From positions 1 to 64,000 of the forward strand of contig CAJTFK010000012.1 of assembly GCA_910575505.1 (NCBI GenBank): a stretch of 64,000 nucleotides of DNA. Direction: 5' to 3'. Below the pieces are notes generated by a model, which did no database searches, was not told the origin of the DNA, and saw only the letters and a list, made by a program, of their open reading frames with translations. Source of the DNA: Oscillospiraceae bacterium (GTDB taxonomy: Bacteria; Bacillota; Clostridia; Oscillospirales; Oscillospiraceae). The translations under genes and the position numbers were made by a program. Within the stretch, counting starts at the first letter, position 1. Every line of letters begins with the position of its first letter. Shown here piece by piece: positions 18,024-26,353 of this stretch.

Positions 18024-18632
18024 TCAATCCCTGCTGACAGCCTGGCAATAAGCCGCCAAAGCCGGAATCAGCGTTTTAACCTCCTTGCCGGATGTGTTGA
18101 TACAGAGGTCATATCCTTCTTTTGCCTCCCAGGGGATACTTGCCGTCAGCGCATGTTTTTTGGCCCGGTTCTTGTCGATCTGCCGCATCCGGCGCTCCAT
18201 CTCCGCCGGCGTAAGGTTCTCCTGCTCCGTGGCCCGTTCCTGACAGCGCCTGAGCTTGGACGCCCGGTCAGCATAGACGAAAACGCGGAGCGGATGCAGA
18301 TGGGCCAGCACCGTGTCTGCGCAGCGCCCGACGATCACGCAGCCGCCCTGCCGCGCCAGCTTTTCAATGGCCTTCTGCTGGGTGACAGCCACCATGATGG
18401 ACTGCTCCATCACCTTGTAGGGAATGGAAAAGCGCCGCCCAACCGTCAGCGGATATTCCGCCCGCAGGCTGCTCTCCGAAACACGGGCTACATAGTCCGG
18501 GTCAAGCCCCTGTTCGTCAGAAATCATCGCTATAATTTCATTGTCATAGCAGGGAATATGAAGCGCCTCCGACAGACGCTTCCCCAATTCCCGGCCTCCG
18601 CTGCCAAATTCCCGGCTGATCGTGATAATCAT
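18024..18632 (-). CDS. Cytidylate kinase-like protein (second copy)
   Basis: A 202-residue relative of the protein at 10262. It starts MIITISREFGSGGRELGKRL; the P-loop ends GKR rather than GKT/S, so nucleotide handling may differ. It shares the IPCYDNEI and VIVGRCADTVL segments and the charged RMRQIDKNRAKKHA stretch. It begins 13 bp after the second MATE gene with its own GGAGG, mirroring the MATE/kinase-like order at 12273-10262. Substrate unknown. Confidence 0.75.
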   Translation of the reverse strand: MIITISREFGSGGRELGKRLSEALHIPCYDNEIIAMISDEQGLDPDYVARVSESSLRAEYPLTVGRRFSIPYKVMEQSIMVAVTQQKAIEKLARQGGCVIVGRCADTVLAHLHPLRVFVYADRASKLRRCQERATEQENLTPAEMERRMRQIDKNRAKKHALTASIPWEAKEGYDLCINTSGKEVKTLIPALAAYCQAVSRD

Positions 18633-18645
18633 ATTCGCTTCCTCC

Positions 18646-19959
18646 TTACTTAAACTGGATGCCGTTCCGTTCAGAATATTTTAGTAATCCCACAGCAACC
18701 ACCAACACAATCGCCTCATAGACAAGCAGCGAGAACCAGATCGCCCCGTCTCCAAAAATATGGGGCAGAATCAAGATCACAGCGGAATTGATGACAAGGC
18801 TCCGCAGAATATTGACGCCGGTGGACAGGGCGGAGCGTTCCGTGGAATACAAGTAGGCCGAGATCATAACATTGACCGCCGTGATAATAAATCCTACGGC
18901 AAACTGCGGGAGATACTTCACGATATACTCCGTTGTAACAGCATCCGTGCCAAATAATACGCAAATTGGTTTTCCCAGCAGAATGGATAAACCAGTAATC
19001 AGGATACTCCCCACGGCGCTGATGGTCAGGCCGGTTTTCAGGTAATAGTTCAAATCCGCCTCGTTTTTCGCGCCGTAGCTCTGGCCGAACAGAGGCTGCA
19101 GGCCCTCGCTGACGCCAAAGAAAGCGGTGATGGAAAAGGACGCTATGTAGGAGATCACAGAAAACGCGTTGACGCCGAGATCGCCAATTCTTTGAATCAG
19201 CACAAAGTTCATGCAGAGGGTCATCACAGGGTTGGACAGCTGGCTGATTCCTTCCGGCAGGCCATGGACAACGATGTCCCGGAAGATGCGGGCGTTCAGT
19301 TTCGTCCTGCCGAAGCGGAGATTACCCTGTTTGCGGGTAAAACGGGTCAGGAGGATCAGCAAACCGATGGTCTGGGAAACACCCGTGGCAATTGCGGCGC
19401 CCTTTGTCCTCATATTGAAAGGAATAATTAACAGCCAGTCGCCCAAAATATTGCATACCGTTGTGAGAATGACCACCATGCTGACCAGGCCGGGGGCGTT
19501 GTCATTGCGGCAGTAGTTCTGCAATCCGATGGACAGGCCCGAGGGGATGATAAATATGGAGTACCAGAACAGGTAATCCACCGCCAAATCGTGGAAGGTT
19601 TCGTTAGCGCCCAGCAGAGAACAGATTCCATCCGCAAAAAATGTGCCCGCGAGCGAGAACACGGCGGCGGCGCAGAGCTGAAGGAGTATCCCATGGCGGA
19701 ATACATCGTTTGCGCCTTCCGGATCCCCCTGGCCGATGCGGACAGCGTAGATCGCAACGCCTCCAATGCTGATGAGCATATTCACCGCGCCTACCATCAG
19801 TATGGCGGGACCGGCCAGATTGATCGCCCCCAGCGCGTTTGTCCCAACCCCTCTGCCTACAAAAATTGCGTCGACAATGGTGAACAGGAAAAAGCAGACA
19901 TTGCTGCATATCGCGGGAATCACATACCGGGCCACAGCCCGAAGCTTTGCATTGTGCAT
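18646..19959 (-). CDS. MATE family efflux transporter (second copy)
   Basis: A 437-residue twelve-helix protein with the MATE signatures (ARYVIPAICSNVCFFLFTIV, RGVGTNALGAINLAGP, GLQPLFGQSYGAKNEADL). It is the first gene of a two-gene minus-strand unit with the second kinase-like protein, and is divergent from a MerR regulator across a 98 bp gap that must contain both promoters. Exported substrate unknown; MerR control suggests a toxic or lipophilic cation. Confidence 0.88.
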   Translation of the reverse strand: MHNAKLRAVARYVIPAICSNVCFFLFTIVDAIFVGRGVGTNALGAINLAGPAILMVGAVNMLISIGGVAIYAVRIGQGDPEGANDVFRHGILLQLCAAAVFSLAGTFFADGICSLLGANETFHDLAVDYLFWYSIFIIPSGLSIGLQNYCRNDNAPGLVSMVVILTTVCNILGDWLLIIPFNMRTKGAAIATGVSQTIGLLILLTRFTRKQGNLRFGRTKLNARIFRDIVVHGLPEGISQLSNPVMTLCMNFVLIQRIGDLGVNAFSVISYIASFSITAFFGVSEGLQPLFGQSYGAKNEADLNYYLKTGLTISAVGSILITGLSILLGKPICVLFGTDAVTTEYIVKYLPQFAVGFIITAVNVMISAYLYSTERSALSTGVNILRSLVINSAVILILPHIFGDGAIWFSLLVYEAIVLVVAVGLLKYSERNGIQFK

Positions 19960-19999
19960 TTGATTATCTCCTCCCCGCGCCTTTTCGCGGGGTTCTTGT

Positions 20000-20027
20000 T
20001 TGACATTTTTTTAGAGAATGGTAAAAT
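20000..20027 (+). promoter_or_regulatory. Promoter of the MerR gene
   Basis: TTGACA (20000-20005), 16 bp, TAAAAT (20022-20027), 31 bp before the MerR start codon. A good sigma-A match. Confidence 0.6.
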
Positions 20028-20031
20028 AACA

Positions 20032-20051
20032 TATCCTATCTTGGGAGAGTC
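20032..20051 (+). promoter_or_regulatory. Repeated dyad, site 1, before MerR gene
   Basis: TATCCTATCTTGGGAGAGTC contains the imperfect dyad TCCTAT-CT-TGGGA. A copy with 16 of 20 identical bases lies exactly 900 bp downstream (20932-20951), ahead of the third MATE. The GGGAG part doubles as the MerR ribosome-binding site, so some of the likeness could be a relic of sequence duplication. Confidence 0.4.
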
Positions 20052-20057
20052 TCTGCC

Positions 20058-20873
20058 ATGAAGAAAGAAAATCTGCTGTCCATCGGCGCTCTGTCAAAGC
20101 AGACCGGCGTTCACATCAAATCCCTCCGTTACTATGATTCTCTGGGCATTCTACGCCCTGCCTGCGTTGACCCCGGCAGCGGCTACCGCTACTACAGCCT
20201 GCAGCAAATCCCTGTGGTAGACGCGATCCAGCTGTGTATTGATCTGGATATCCCCCTCAAGCAGTTTACGGATTATTGCATGGACGGCGGCAGCCGGATT
20301 CACTACGGCAAATTGATTGAGCGCGGCACGGTACTGGCCAAGGAGAGAATTCAAGCCATACAGGAACGGCTGTCCAAACTGGAAAAAATGCGCACTGAAA
20401 TCGAGCGCGGTGAGCTGATTCAGAGAAGTGAGGGTATGGTGCAGTGCAGTTTCCCCGCCATGAATCTTTTGCTTGCTCCCTATCCGGAAAATGATGCGGA
20501 AATGAAAGTTCTCGCCCTGTTCCACAGGCTGGTGCGGACAGCGGAAAGCAGCGGCCTGACAATCAATTATTTTTCCGGGCGGCTGCTTCACTGCCAGGGA
20601 AGCCAAAGAGAGCTGCTTTTTTACATTGGCGTAGACGTTCCGGAGGGAGTGCAGGATCTCCCAGAAAATCTTTTGCAGCTTCCGGCAGGCGAGTATCTCT
20701 GCTGCAAACAGGCGGCGCCCGCGGTTGAAAACGCCGCGGATATTTTCCTGGAACAATTTGCGCTGGATTATGAAAGGTATGTTATAGAATCTGAACTTTC
20801 TCTCGGAGATTATGACTGTGCCGCACCTCCTTTTGTGCTTTGCTGCTCACTCCCCAATGACCTCGCTCCCTGA
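20058..20873 (+). CDS. MerR family regulator with effector domain
   Basis: A 271-residue activator. The N-terminal DNA-binding domain (LLSIGALSKQTGVHIKSLRY then YYDSLGILRPA) is followed by a coiled dimerisation helix (about 90-120) and a C-terminal domain of about 150 residues resembling the GyrI-like drug-binding domain of BmrR. It lies between two MATE genes (divergent 19959, downstream 21150), so drug-induced control of these pumps is the simplest reading. Confidence 0.88.
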   Translation: MKKENLLSIGALSKQTGVHIKSLRYYDSLGILRPACVDPGSGYRYYSLQQIPVVDAIQLCIDLDIPLKQFTDYCMDGGSRIHYGKLIERGTVLAKERIQAIQERLSKLEKMRTEIERGELIQRSEGMVQCSFPAMNLLLAPYPENDAEMKVLALFHRLVRTAESSGLTINYFSGRLLHCQGSQRELLFYIGVDVPEGVQDLPENLLQLPAGEYLCCKQAAPAVENAADIFLEQFALDYERYVIESELSLGDYDCAAPPFVLCCSLPNDLAP

Positions 20874-20931
20874 CAGGATATTGGACTGAAGACATTCATT
20901 AAGCGGTTCCTTGCGGGGAGACATTATAAAC

Positions 20932-20951
20932 TATCCCATAATAGGAGAGTC
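20932..20951 (+). promoter_or_regulatory. Repeated dyad, site 2, upstream of third MATE
   Basis: TATCCCATAATAGGAGAGTC holds the nearly perfect dyad TCCCATAATAGGA. It is not followed by a start codon, so here it is not a ribosome-binding site. It lies about 70 bp upstream of the MATE promoter at 21024. Confidence 0.4.
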
Positions 20952-21023
20952 AATAGGAATTTGTGGGGTTATCTATATTTTCGTCTCTCTATCCGCTATG
21001 GCCTGAGTCACAACAGATGGCGG

Positions 21024-21052
21024 TTGACTTTGAAAATTGCTTATGCTATAAT
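21024..21052 (+). promoter_or_regulatory. Promoter of the third MATE gene
   Basis: TTGACT (21024-21029), 17 bp, TATAAT (21047-21052). Transcription would begin near 21059, leaving a leader of about 90 nt that contains the hairpin at 21091-21127. Confidence 0.75.
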
Positions 21053-21090
21053 AGCCTCGCTTGTCAGAGGACTTGCGATCAAAAATCGTT

Positions 21091-21127
21091 GAAGTGGGAT
21101 AAGCCCGTATAGGGTTTGTCCCACTTC
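21091..21127 (+). terminator. Terminator-like hairpin in the MATE leader
   Basis: GAAGTGGG pairs with CCCACTTC, with an inner CCC/GGG stem, followed by TTGTTTTG. It lies between the promoter and the GGAGG/GTG start of the MATE gene, so it could act as an attenuator. The same structure with swapped pairs (GAAGCGGG/CCCGCTTC) is at 17965-18003. Confidence 0.55.
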
Positions 21128-21149
21128 TTGTTTTGTCTGGAGGTATTTT

Positions 21150-22481
21150 GTGAATGACAAACTGAAAAATCTGTGGCGATACATCTTCCCGGCTATGGGC
21201 GGGCTGTTCGTGACCTACCTCTACAATGTGGTGGATGGCATTTTTGTGGGCCGGGGGGTTGGTTCGGCGGCATTGGGGGCGGTGAATATCGGCGTTCCCT
21301 TCATTACCTTTGCCGTGGCCATAGCGGCGATGTTCCCTATGGGCGGCGGGACGGTGGTAGCCATCCGCATGGGACGTGAGGATAAGGAGGGGGCGAATCA
21401 CGCCTTTATGACCGCGTTCCTTCTGACCTTGCTTGCGTCTTTGTTGCTTACCCTCATTGGGATGGCATTTTCCCGGCAGATCGTGGACCTTAGCGGCGGG
21501 CGGACCCTCAGCCATACCATGCGGGATATGGCGGTTGATTACCTGTTCTATTACTGCGCTTTTTCTGCTTTTATGCTGATGAGCACCTGCCTGTCTGTTT
21601 TTGTGCGGAATGACGGCTCCCCGGCCCTGGCTTTTGTGGGAATGTGCGTGGGAGCGGGAGCAAATATCTTCCTGGACTGGCTGTTCATCTTCCCGATGGA
21701 CATGGGCGTGATCGGCGCGGCTGTCGCCTCCGGGCTGGGGCAGGTATTTTCTGTGGCTGTCCTGCTGTCCCATTTTGTGAGGAAACGGGGAAGCCTGCGC
21801 TTCCGGCGATTCCCCGTCAGCGGCGCACTGATTGGGAAGATCTGCAAACGCGGTGTGCCGGAAGCGGCCTCCCAACTGACCACGCCGGTGACAGCTCTCT
21901 GTTATAACCTTATGCTGGCAAAGCTGGTGGGCGATATCGGTGTGTCCACCTTCAGCGTCCTGAGTTTCATCTACTCGCTGGTCAACGCCATCCTCTCCGG
22001 GACGGCCCAGGGCCTGCAGCCCCTTTGGGGTCTCTGCTATGGGGAGCGGGATACAGACGGAACGAATCTATATTTTCACTGGGGAATCCGCATCAATGCC
22101 ATATTGTCCGTAGTCATTTATGGGCTTCTGTTTCTCTTTGCCGAACCCGCGATCCGAATTTTTAACCGGGACCCGGAGCTTGTCCAAAATGCCTCCGCCG
22201 CCCTGTCGCTGTTTGGCCTGTCCTTTATCCCCATGGCGCTGAATCTGATTTATACAGCCTTTCTGTACTCCACCAAGAGGACCCTGCAGGCCGATGCTAT
22301 TTCCCTCAGTCGGGGCGTTGTCCTAAAAGCGGCGGCTATTTTCTGTTTGCCTGTCCTTTTGGGCAGCGATACGATTTGGCTTGCACCTTTCGCTGCGGAA
22401 ATGCTGACGCTTCTGCTGGCACGGATGCTTTTCAAAACGTCAAATCTCACCGGCAGAAAGATTGATAAAATTATTTTATGA
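21150..22481 (+). CDS. MATE family efflux transporter (third copy)
   Basis: A 443-residue twelve-helix pump starting at GTG with GGAGG six bases before it. It reads NLWRYIFPAMGGLFVTYLYN, FVGRGVGSAALGAVNIGVPF and, in the second half, GLQPLWGLCYGERD. It has its own promoter and a leader hairpin, and unlike the other two MATE genes it has no kinase-like neighbour. It lies downstream of the MerR gene. Confidence 0.88.
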   Translation: MNDKLKNLWRYIFPAMGGLFVTYLYNVVDGIFVGRGVGSAALGAVNIGVPFITFAVAIAAMFPMGGGTVVAIRMGREDKEGANHAFMTAFLLTLLASLLLTLIGMAFSRQIVDLSGGRTLSHTMRDMAVDYLFYYCAFSAFMLMSTCLSVFVRNDGSPALAFVGMCVGAGANIFLDWLFIFPMDMGVIGAAVASGLGQVFSVAVLLSHFVRKRGSLRFRRFPVSGALIGKICKRGVPEAASQLTTPVTALCYNLMLAKLVGDIGVSTFSVLSFIYSLVNAILSGTAQGLQPLWGLCYGERDTDGTNLYFHWGIRINAILSVVIYGLLFLFAEPAIRIFNRDPELVQNASAALSLFGLSFIPMALNLIYTAFLYSTKRTLQADAISLSRGVVLKAAAIFCLPVLLGSDTIWLAPFAAEMLTLLLARMLFKTSNLTGRKIDKIIL

Positions 22482-22506
22482 CATATAAGATTGTTTTTAC
22501 AATAAA

Positions 22507-22533
22507 TTAGCACTCTCGTATTGACAGTGCTAA
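22507..22533 (+). promoter_or_regulatory. CIRCE operator (HrcA site)
   Basis: TTAGCACTC, nine bases, CAGTGCTAA: one mismatch from the CIRCE consensus TTAGCACTC-N9-GAGTGCTAA. It overlaps the -35 box of the hsp20 promoter, as expected for HrcA repression. hrcA itself is not in the window. Confidence 0.9.
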
Positions 22534-22549
22534 TCCTGGCCGCTATACT
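22521..22549 (+). promoter_or_regulatory. Heat-shock promoter of hsp20
   Basis: TTGACA (22521-22526), 17 bp, TATACT (22544-22549). A near-perfect sigma-A promoter embedded in the CIRCE operator, 61 bp before the hsp20 start. Confidence 0.85.
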
Positions 22550-22610
22550 GTTAGCATAACCACAAACCAAGCGCGGTGTAAAAACCGCAAGTCTGAAAGG
22601 AGTAATTTTT

Positions 22611-23029
22611 ATGCTGACCCCTTATCTGGTGGCAAAGAACATGTTTGACGAATTGGCGGAAACCGCTTTCGGCGCCAACACCCTGCGGGGCATGATGAAC
22701 ACGGCCATCAAGGAGAGCGACCAGGGCTATGAGCTGGACATCGACCGCCCGGCGTTCACAAGGAACAGCTGGCAGCCGAGCTGAAAGACGGCTATCTCTG
22801 CATCAGCGCAACAGTGGAGCAGACCAGCAATGAGAATGTCCAGAACGAGCGCTATCTGCGCCGGGAGCGGTTCCTCGGCTCCTGCCGGCGCAGCTTCTAT
22901 GTGGGTGAACGGGTGAAACAGGAGGATATCCGCGCCAGGTTTGAGGACGGCATCCTGCGGCTGTTCATCCCCAAGGCGACCCAGCAGGCGCAGCTGGAGC
23001 AGAAAAACCTGATTGCCATTGAGGGCTGA
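22611..23029 (+). pseudogene. Hsp20 small heat-shock chaperone, one-base frameshift
   Basis: The start (MLTPYLVAKNMFDELAE) follows GAAAGGAG. It runs to YELDID and then, for want of one T after GACC near 22746, shifts and stops at 22784. In the next frame the alpha-crystallin domain continues (LPGVHKEQLAAELKDGYL, then ERFLGSCRRSFYVGE and ARFEDGILRLFIPKA) to the stop at 23029. A restored protein would be about 139 residues, normal for Hsp20. CIRCE control and the following FtsH gene fit a stress operon. The single lesion may be a real mutation or a base-call error. Confidence 0.8.
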
Positions 23030-23034
23030 AAACG

Positions 23035-23079
23035 ACCGCCTCCGACGCCGCTTTGACTGCGGATTCGGAGGCGGTTTCT
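23035..23079 (+). terminator. Hairpin between hsp20 and ftsH
   Basis: ACCGCCTCCGA pairs with TCGGAGGCGGT, then TTCTGTTT. It may partly end the hsp20 transcript; read-through would supply ftsH, which has no clear promoter of its own in the remaining space. Confidence 0.65.
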
Positions 23080-23103
23080 GTTTGACGGAAAGGGATGTTT
23101 CAA

Positions 23104-24915
23104 ATGAATGAAGTAAAATCACCCAGAAAGCCGTTGATTTATTATTACAGCATGGTTCTTCTGATCCTGGTGCTGTTCAATTTCCTGGCGATGCCCTGGT
23201 TTGCGCAGCGGCAGATTCTTGAGGTGGATTACGGCGCCTTTATGGATATGACGGCCCGCCATGAGATTGGCCAGGTAGAAATCCAGGACAACAGAATCCT
23301 GTTTACAGACAGGACGGGCACGCAAATTTATAAGACGGGCCGTATGGTCGATCCGGGGCTGGTTTACCGGCTTAAAGATTCCGGGGCGGTATTCTCCAGT
23401 GAGATCATCGAGCAGATGTCGCCGGCCCTCAGCTTTCTGCTCTCCTGGGTCTTGCCAATTGCCGTTTTTGTTGGTCTTGGGCAATTCCTGTCAAAGAAAA
23501 TGATGGAGAAAGCGGGAGGCGGCAACTCTCTGATGTTTGGTATGGGGAAATCCAACGCCAAAGTATATGTGAAATCCTCCGAGGGTATCAGGTTTTCCGA
23601 TGTGGCCGGAGAGGATGAGGCCAAGGAGAATTTGACTGAAATCGTAGACTACCTGCACAGCCCGGAAAAATACCGGGAAATCGGCGCGTCCATGCCCAAG
23701 GGCATCCTGCTGGCAGGTCCTCCGGGAACCGGGAAAACCATGCTGGCAAAGGCGGTGGCGGGCGAGGCTAATGTGCCCTTTTTCTCTATGTCCGGTTCAG
23801 AGTTTGTAGAGATGTTCGTGGGAATGGGAGCTTCCAAGGTGCGGGATCTGTTCCGTCAGGCGAAGGAAAAAGCCCCCTGCATTGTGTTCATTGACGAGAT
23901 CGACGCCATTGGCAAAAAGCGGGACGGCCAAATCGGGGGCAGCGACGAACGGGAACAGACGTTGAACCAGCTTCTGACGGAAATGGACGGGTTTGAGGGT
24001 AATACCGGCGTCATCATTCTGGCGGCGACCAACCGCCCGGAGTCCCTGGACCCGGCGCTGACCCGTCCAGGACGGTTTGACCGCCGTGTTCCGGTGGAGC
24101 TGCCGGACTTGAAGGGCCGGGAGGAAATCCTGCGGGTTCACGCGAAAAAAATCAAGGCGGCGGAAAATGTCGATTTTCACCAGATCGCCCGGATGGCTTC
24201 CGGGGCCTCCGGCGCGGAGCTGGCCAATATCATCAATGAGGCCGCGCTGAGGGCAGTTCGGGCCGGGAGGAAATTTGCCGTTCAATCCGACCTGGAAGAG
24301 AGCATCGAAGTGGTCATTGCGGGCTACCAGAAGAAAAACGCCATTCTCACCGACAAGGAGAAATGGACGGTTTCCTATCACGAGATCGGTCACGCGCTGG
24401 TGGCGGCAAAGCAGACTCAATCCGCTCCGGTGCGGAAGATCACGATAATTCCCCGCACCTCCGGGGCGTTGGGGTACACCATGCAGGTGGAGGAAGACAA
24501 TCATTACCTGATGACCAAGGAGGAAATTGAGAACAAAATTGCTACTTACACAGGAGGACGGGCTGCGGAGGAAATCGTTTTCGGCGCTATCTCCACCGGG
24601 GCCTCCAACGATATTGAGCAAGCCACAAAGCTGGCCCGCGCCATGATTACCCGGTATGGCATGAGCCGGGATTTTGATATGGTGGCGCTGGAGACGGTAA
24701 CCAACCGGTACCTTGGCGGAGATACGTCCCTGGCCTGCTCCTCCGAAACCCAGGCTGAGGTCGACCGTCAAGTGGTGGATCTGGTAAAAAAACAGCATGA
24801 AAAGGCCGCCGGGATTCTGGTGGAAAATCGAGAAAAGCTGGACGAGCTGGCACGATATTTGTACGAAAGAGAAACCATGACCGGGGATGAATTTATGGCA
24901 ATCCTCAATGGCTGA
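23104..24915 (+). CDS. ftsH: FtsH-type ATP-dependent zinc metalloprotease
   Basis: A membrane-anchored AAA+ protease of about 603 residues. Two N-terminal membrane segments (about 10-28 and 105-125) bracket a short external domain. The AAA module has Walker A GPPGTGKT, Walker [14 protein letters not shown] and the second region of homology [20 protein letters not shown]. The protease domain has the zinc motif HEIGH. It degrades misfolded membrane proteins and short-lived regulators. ATG 23104 has GGAAAGGG nine bases upstream; ATG 23095 is too close to it. Location behind an HrcA-controlled hsp20 suggests heat induction; it may be a second FtsH besides the housekeeping one. Confidence 0.92.
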   Translation: MNEVKSPRKPLIYYYSMVLLILVLFNFLAMPWFAQRQILEVDYGAFMDMTARHEIGQVEIQDNRILFTDRTGTQIYKTGRMVDPGLVYRLKDSGAVFSSEIIEQMSPALSFLLSWVLPIAVFVGLGQFLSKKMMEKAGGGNSLMFGMGKSNAKVYVKSSEGIRFSDVAGEDEAKENLTEIVDYLHSPEKYREIGASMPKGILLAGPPGTGKTMLAKAVAGEANVPFFSMSGSEFVEMFVGMGASKVRDLFRQAKEKAPCIVFIDEIDAIGKKRDGQIGGSDEREQTLNQLLTEMDGFEGNTGVIILAATNRPESLDPALTRPGRFDRRVPVELPDLKGREEILRVHAKKIKAAENVDFHQIARMASGASGAELANIINEAALRAVRAGRKFAVQSDLEESIEVVIAGYQKKNAILTDKEKWTVSYHEIGHALVAAKQTQSAPVRKITIIPRTSGALGYTMQVEEDNHYLMTKEEIENKIATYTGGRAAEEIVFGAISTGASNDIEQATKLARAMITRYGMSRDFDMVALETVTNRYLGGDTSLACSSETQAEVDRQVVDLVKKQHEKAAGILVENREKLDELARYLYERETMTGDEFMAILNG

Positions 24916-24920
24916 GCAAG

Positions 24921-24952
24921 ACAGGGGCAGAACGAAGCCTGCCCCTGTTTAA
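24921..24952. terminator. Terminator between ftsH and the Gld-type operon
   Basis: ACAGGGGCAG and CTGCCCCTGT form a stem with an 8-base loop, followed by TT-rich sequence. It lies between two converging transcription units. Confidence 0.75.
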
Positions 24953-24961
24953 CTCCTGTAC

Positions 24962-26353
24962 TCACAGCACTACGGAACGGACCGCCTCAATGAAATTCAC
25001 AACGCTTCCGCGCTCCACCAGGGCGGTGCTCTCGCCGTTTACTTCCGCGAGGCAGCGGGCGCCGTCATAGCGGTACAGAGTGATCTCCACCTCCGGAAAC
25101 CGCTCGTTGTCCAGGAAAACGGTCACACGGACTTCCTCCTTCTGCGCAGGCCGCTCATCGGTGAACTCCTCCGCGGTCAAAGCCTCCAGCGCGTCCAGGA
25201 AATCGGCGGTTTCCAATTCCTCGTCCTCATAGACCCAGGAAATTTCATCACCCTTGCCCTTGGGCGTAAACGTGTAACGCTTTCCCTCCAGAGAGACGTC
25301 GATTTGGGAAATGTCCGCAGAATCGGCGGAGAGAAGCTCCTGATGCCGCAGGGCGTCATAGGACGCATCCGTTAAAATCTCATACCGGTCAGATGAAATC
25401 TGATAAACAATCTGGGACTCGCCTACCCGCGCATAGGCGGCGTACTCCTCATCTTCCTCGCTGCCGGCGTCCTCCTCTGTTTTCGCCTCTGGGTCTCGGC
25501 TGATATGAAGGACGAAGGTCTCCGGGGCTCCTTCTTTCCCTTCTTCCTCTGGAGTATAGTCCACGGTAATGGTCAGATCCGGCTGGTCCAGGCCGTATGC
25601 GCGGAGCTCCTCGTCAGTCACATTGTAAGAGGCGTAATCCGTCAGGCCAAGATTGGCGACGCTCCGCAGATAAGTCTCCACCAGCTGCGTGTCCAAGGGA
25701 AGAGGCTTTCCGTTTTTGGAGGTAAAATAAATATCGTCGGCACAGTAAGTGTCGGGACTGTCCTCCTGGCAGGTCACAGTGTAGTTTTCGCTGCCGGAGA
25801 ATTGAATCCCTGTCACCTGACCGAATACGGGAATCTCATCGTGGTCAATGACCGCGCTGAGCTTTGCGGAGAACTCGTCCAGAGGGTCGTGTTTGACCAG
25901 ATACACGTTTCCGTCCCCGATGGAGACATACCGCTGGGAATCCATCTTGCTGTAATCACCCAGCAGAATCCGGCGGGTCTGTCCGTCCGCGGTGAGGCTA
26001 ATGGTGCAGACGGGATCGTCCAGGCCATATTGACCGAAGTCCTCCACGTCCTCAATGATGAAGGCCGCGCCAAAGGCTTCAAACTGCTCCAGCATCTCAG
26101 ACATGGCTTCCTCGCTGACCGGGAAGTGCTCGTCCTCATCGTAATGCCAGCCGCCGTTCTTGTGGAACGAGAGGGTCTGCCCCTCGTATTCCCAGGAGAG
26201 GGCCTCCACCGAGCCGGCGGGAATCTCCAGAATGATCTCATCGCTGTTCCTGATCTTCTCCTGATGCTCCTCCACCTGGAGGACGATCAGTGCGGCTCCG
26301 CAGACAGCCGCCAGGATGCCCAGCAGAACACAGAGCTTTTTAGACCGGTTCAT
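24962..26353 (-). CDS. DUF4340-type protein of a Gld-like ABC system
   Basis: A 463-residue protein with one N-terminal membrane anchor (about 5-25: LCVLLGILAAVCGAALIVLQ) and a large external, acidic, beta-rich part that repeats a DUF4340-like unit (VEALSWEYEGQTLSFHK ... ISQIDVSLEGKRYTFTPKG). It is the last gene of the four-gene operon and overlaps the GldG-like gene by 14 bp. This gene set (ATPase, permease, GldG-like, DUF4340) recurs in non-gliding Bacillota; its transported substrate is unknown. Confidence 0.75.
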   Translation of the reverse strand: MNRSKKLCVLLGILAAVCGAALIVLQVEEHQEKIRNSDEIILEIPAGSVEALSWEYEGQTLSFHKNGGWHYDEDEHFPVSEEAMSEMLEQFEAFGAAFIIEDVEDFGQYGLDDPVCTISLTADGQTRRILLGDYSKMDSQRYVSIGDGNVYLVKHDPLDEFSAKLSAVIDHDEIPVFGQVTGIQFSGSENYTVTCQEDSPDTYCADDIYFTSKNGKPLPLDTQLVETYLRSVANLGLTDYASYNVTDEELRAYGLDQPDLTITVDYTPEEEGKEGAPETFVLHISRDPEAKTEEDAGSEEDEEYAAYARVGESQIVYQISSDRYEILTDASYDALRHQELLSADSADISQIDVSLEGKRYTFTPKGKGDEISWVYEDEELETADFLDALEALTAEEFTDERPAQKEEVRVTVFLDNERFPEVEITLYRYDGARCLAEVNGESTALVERGSVVNFIEAVRSVVL

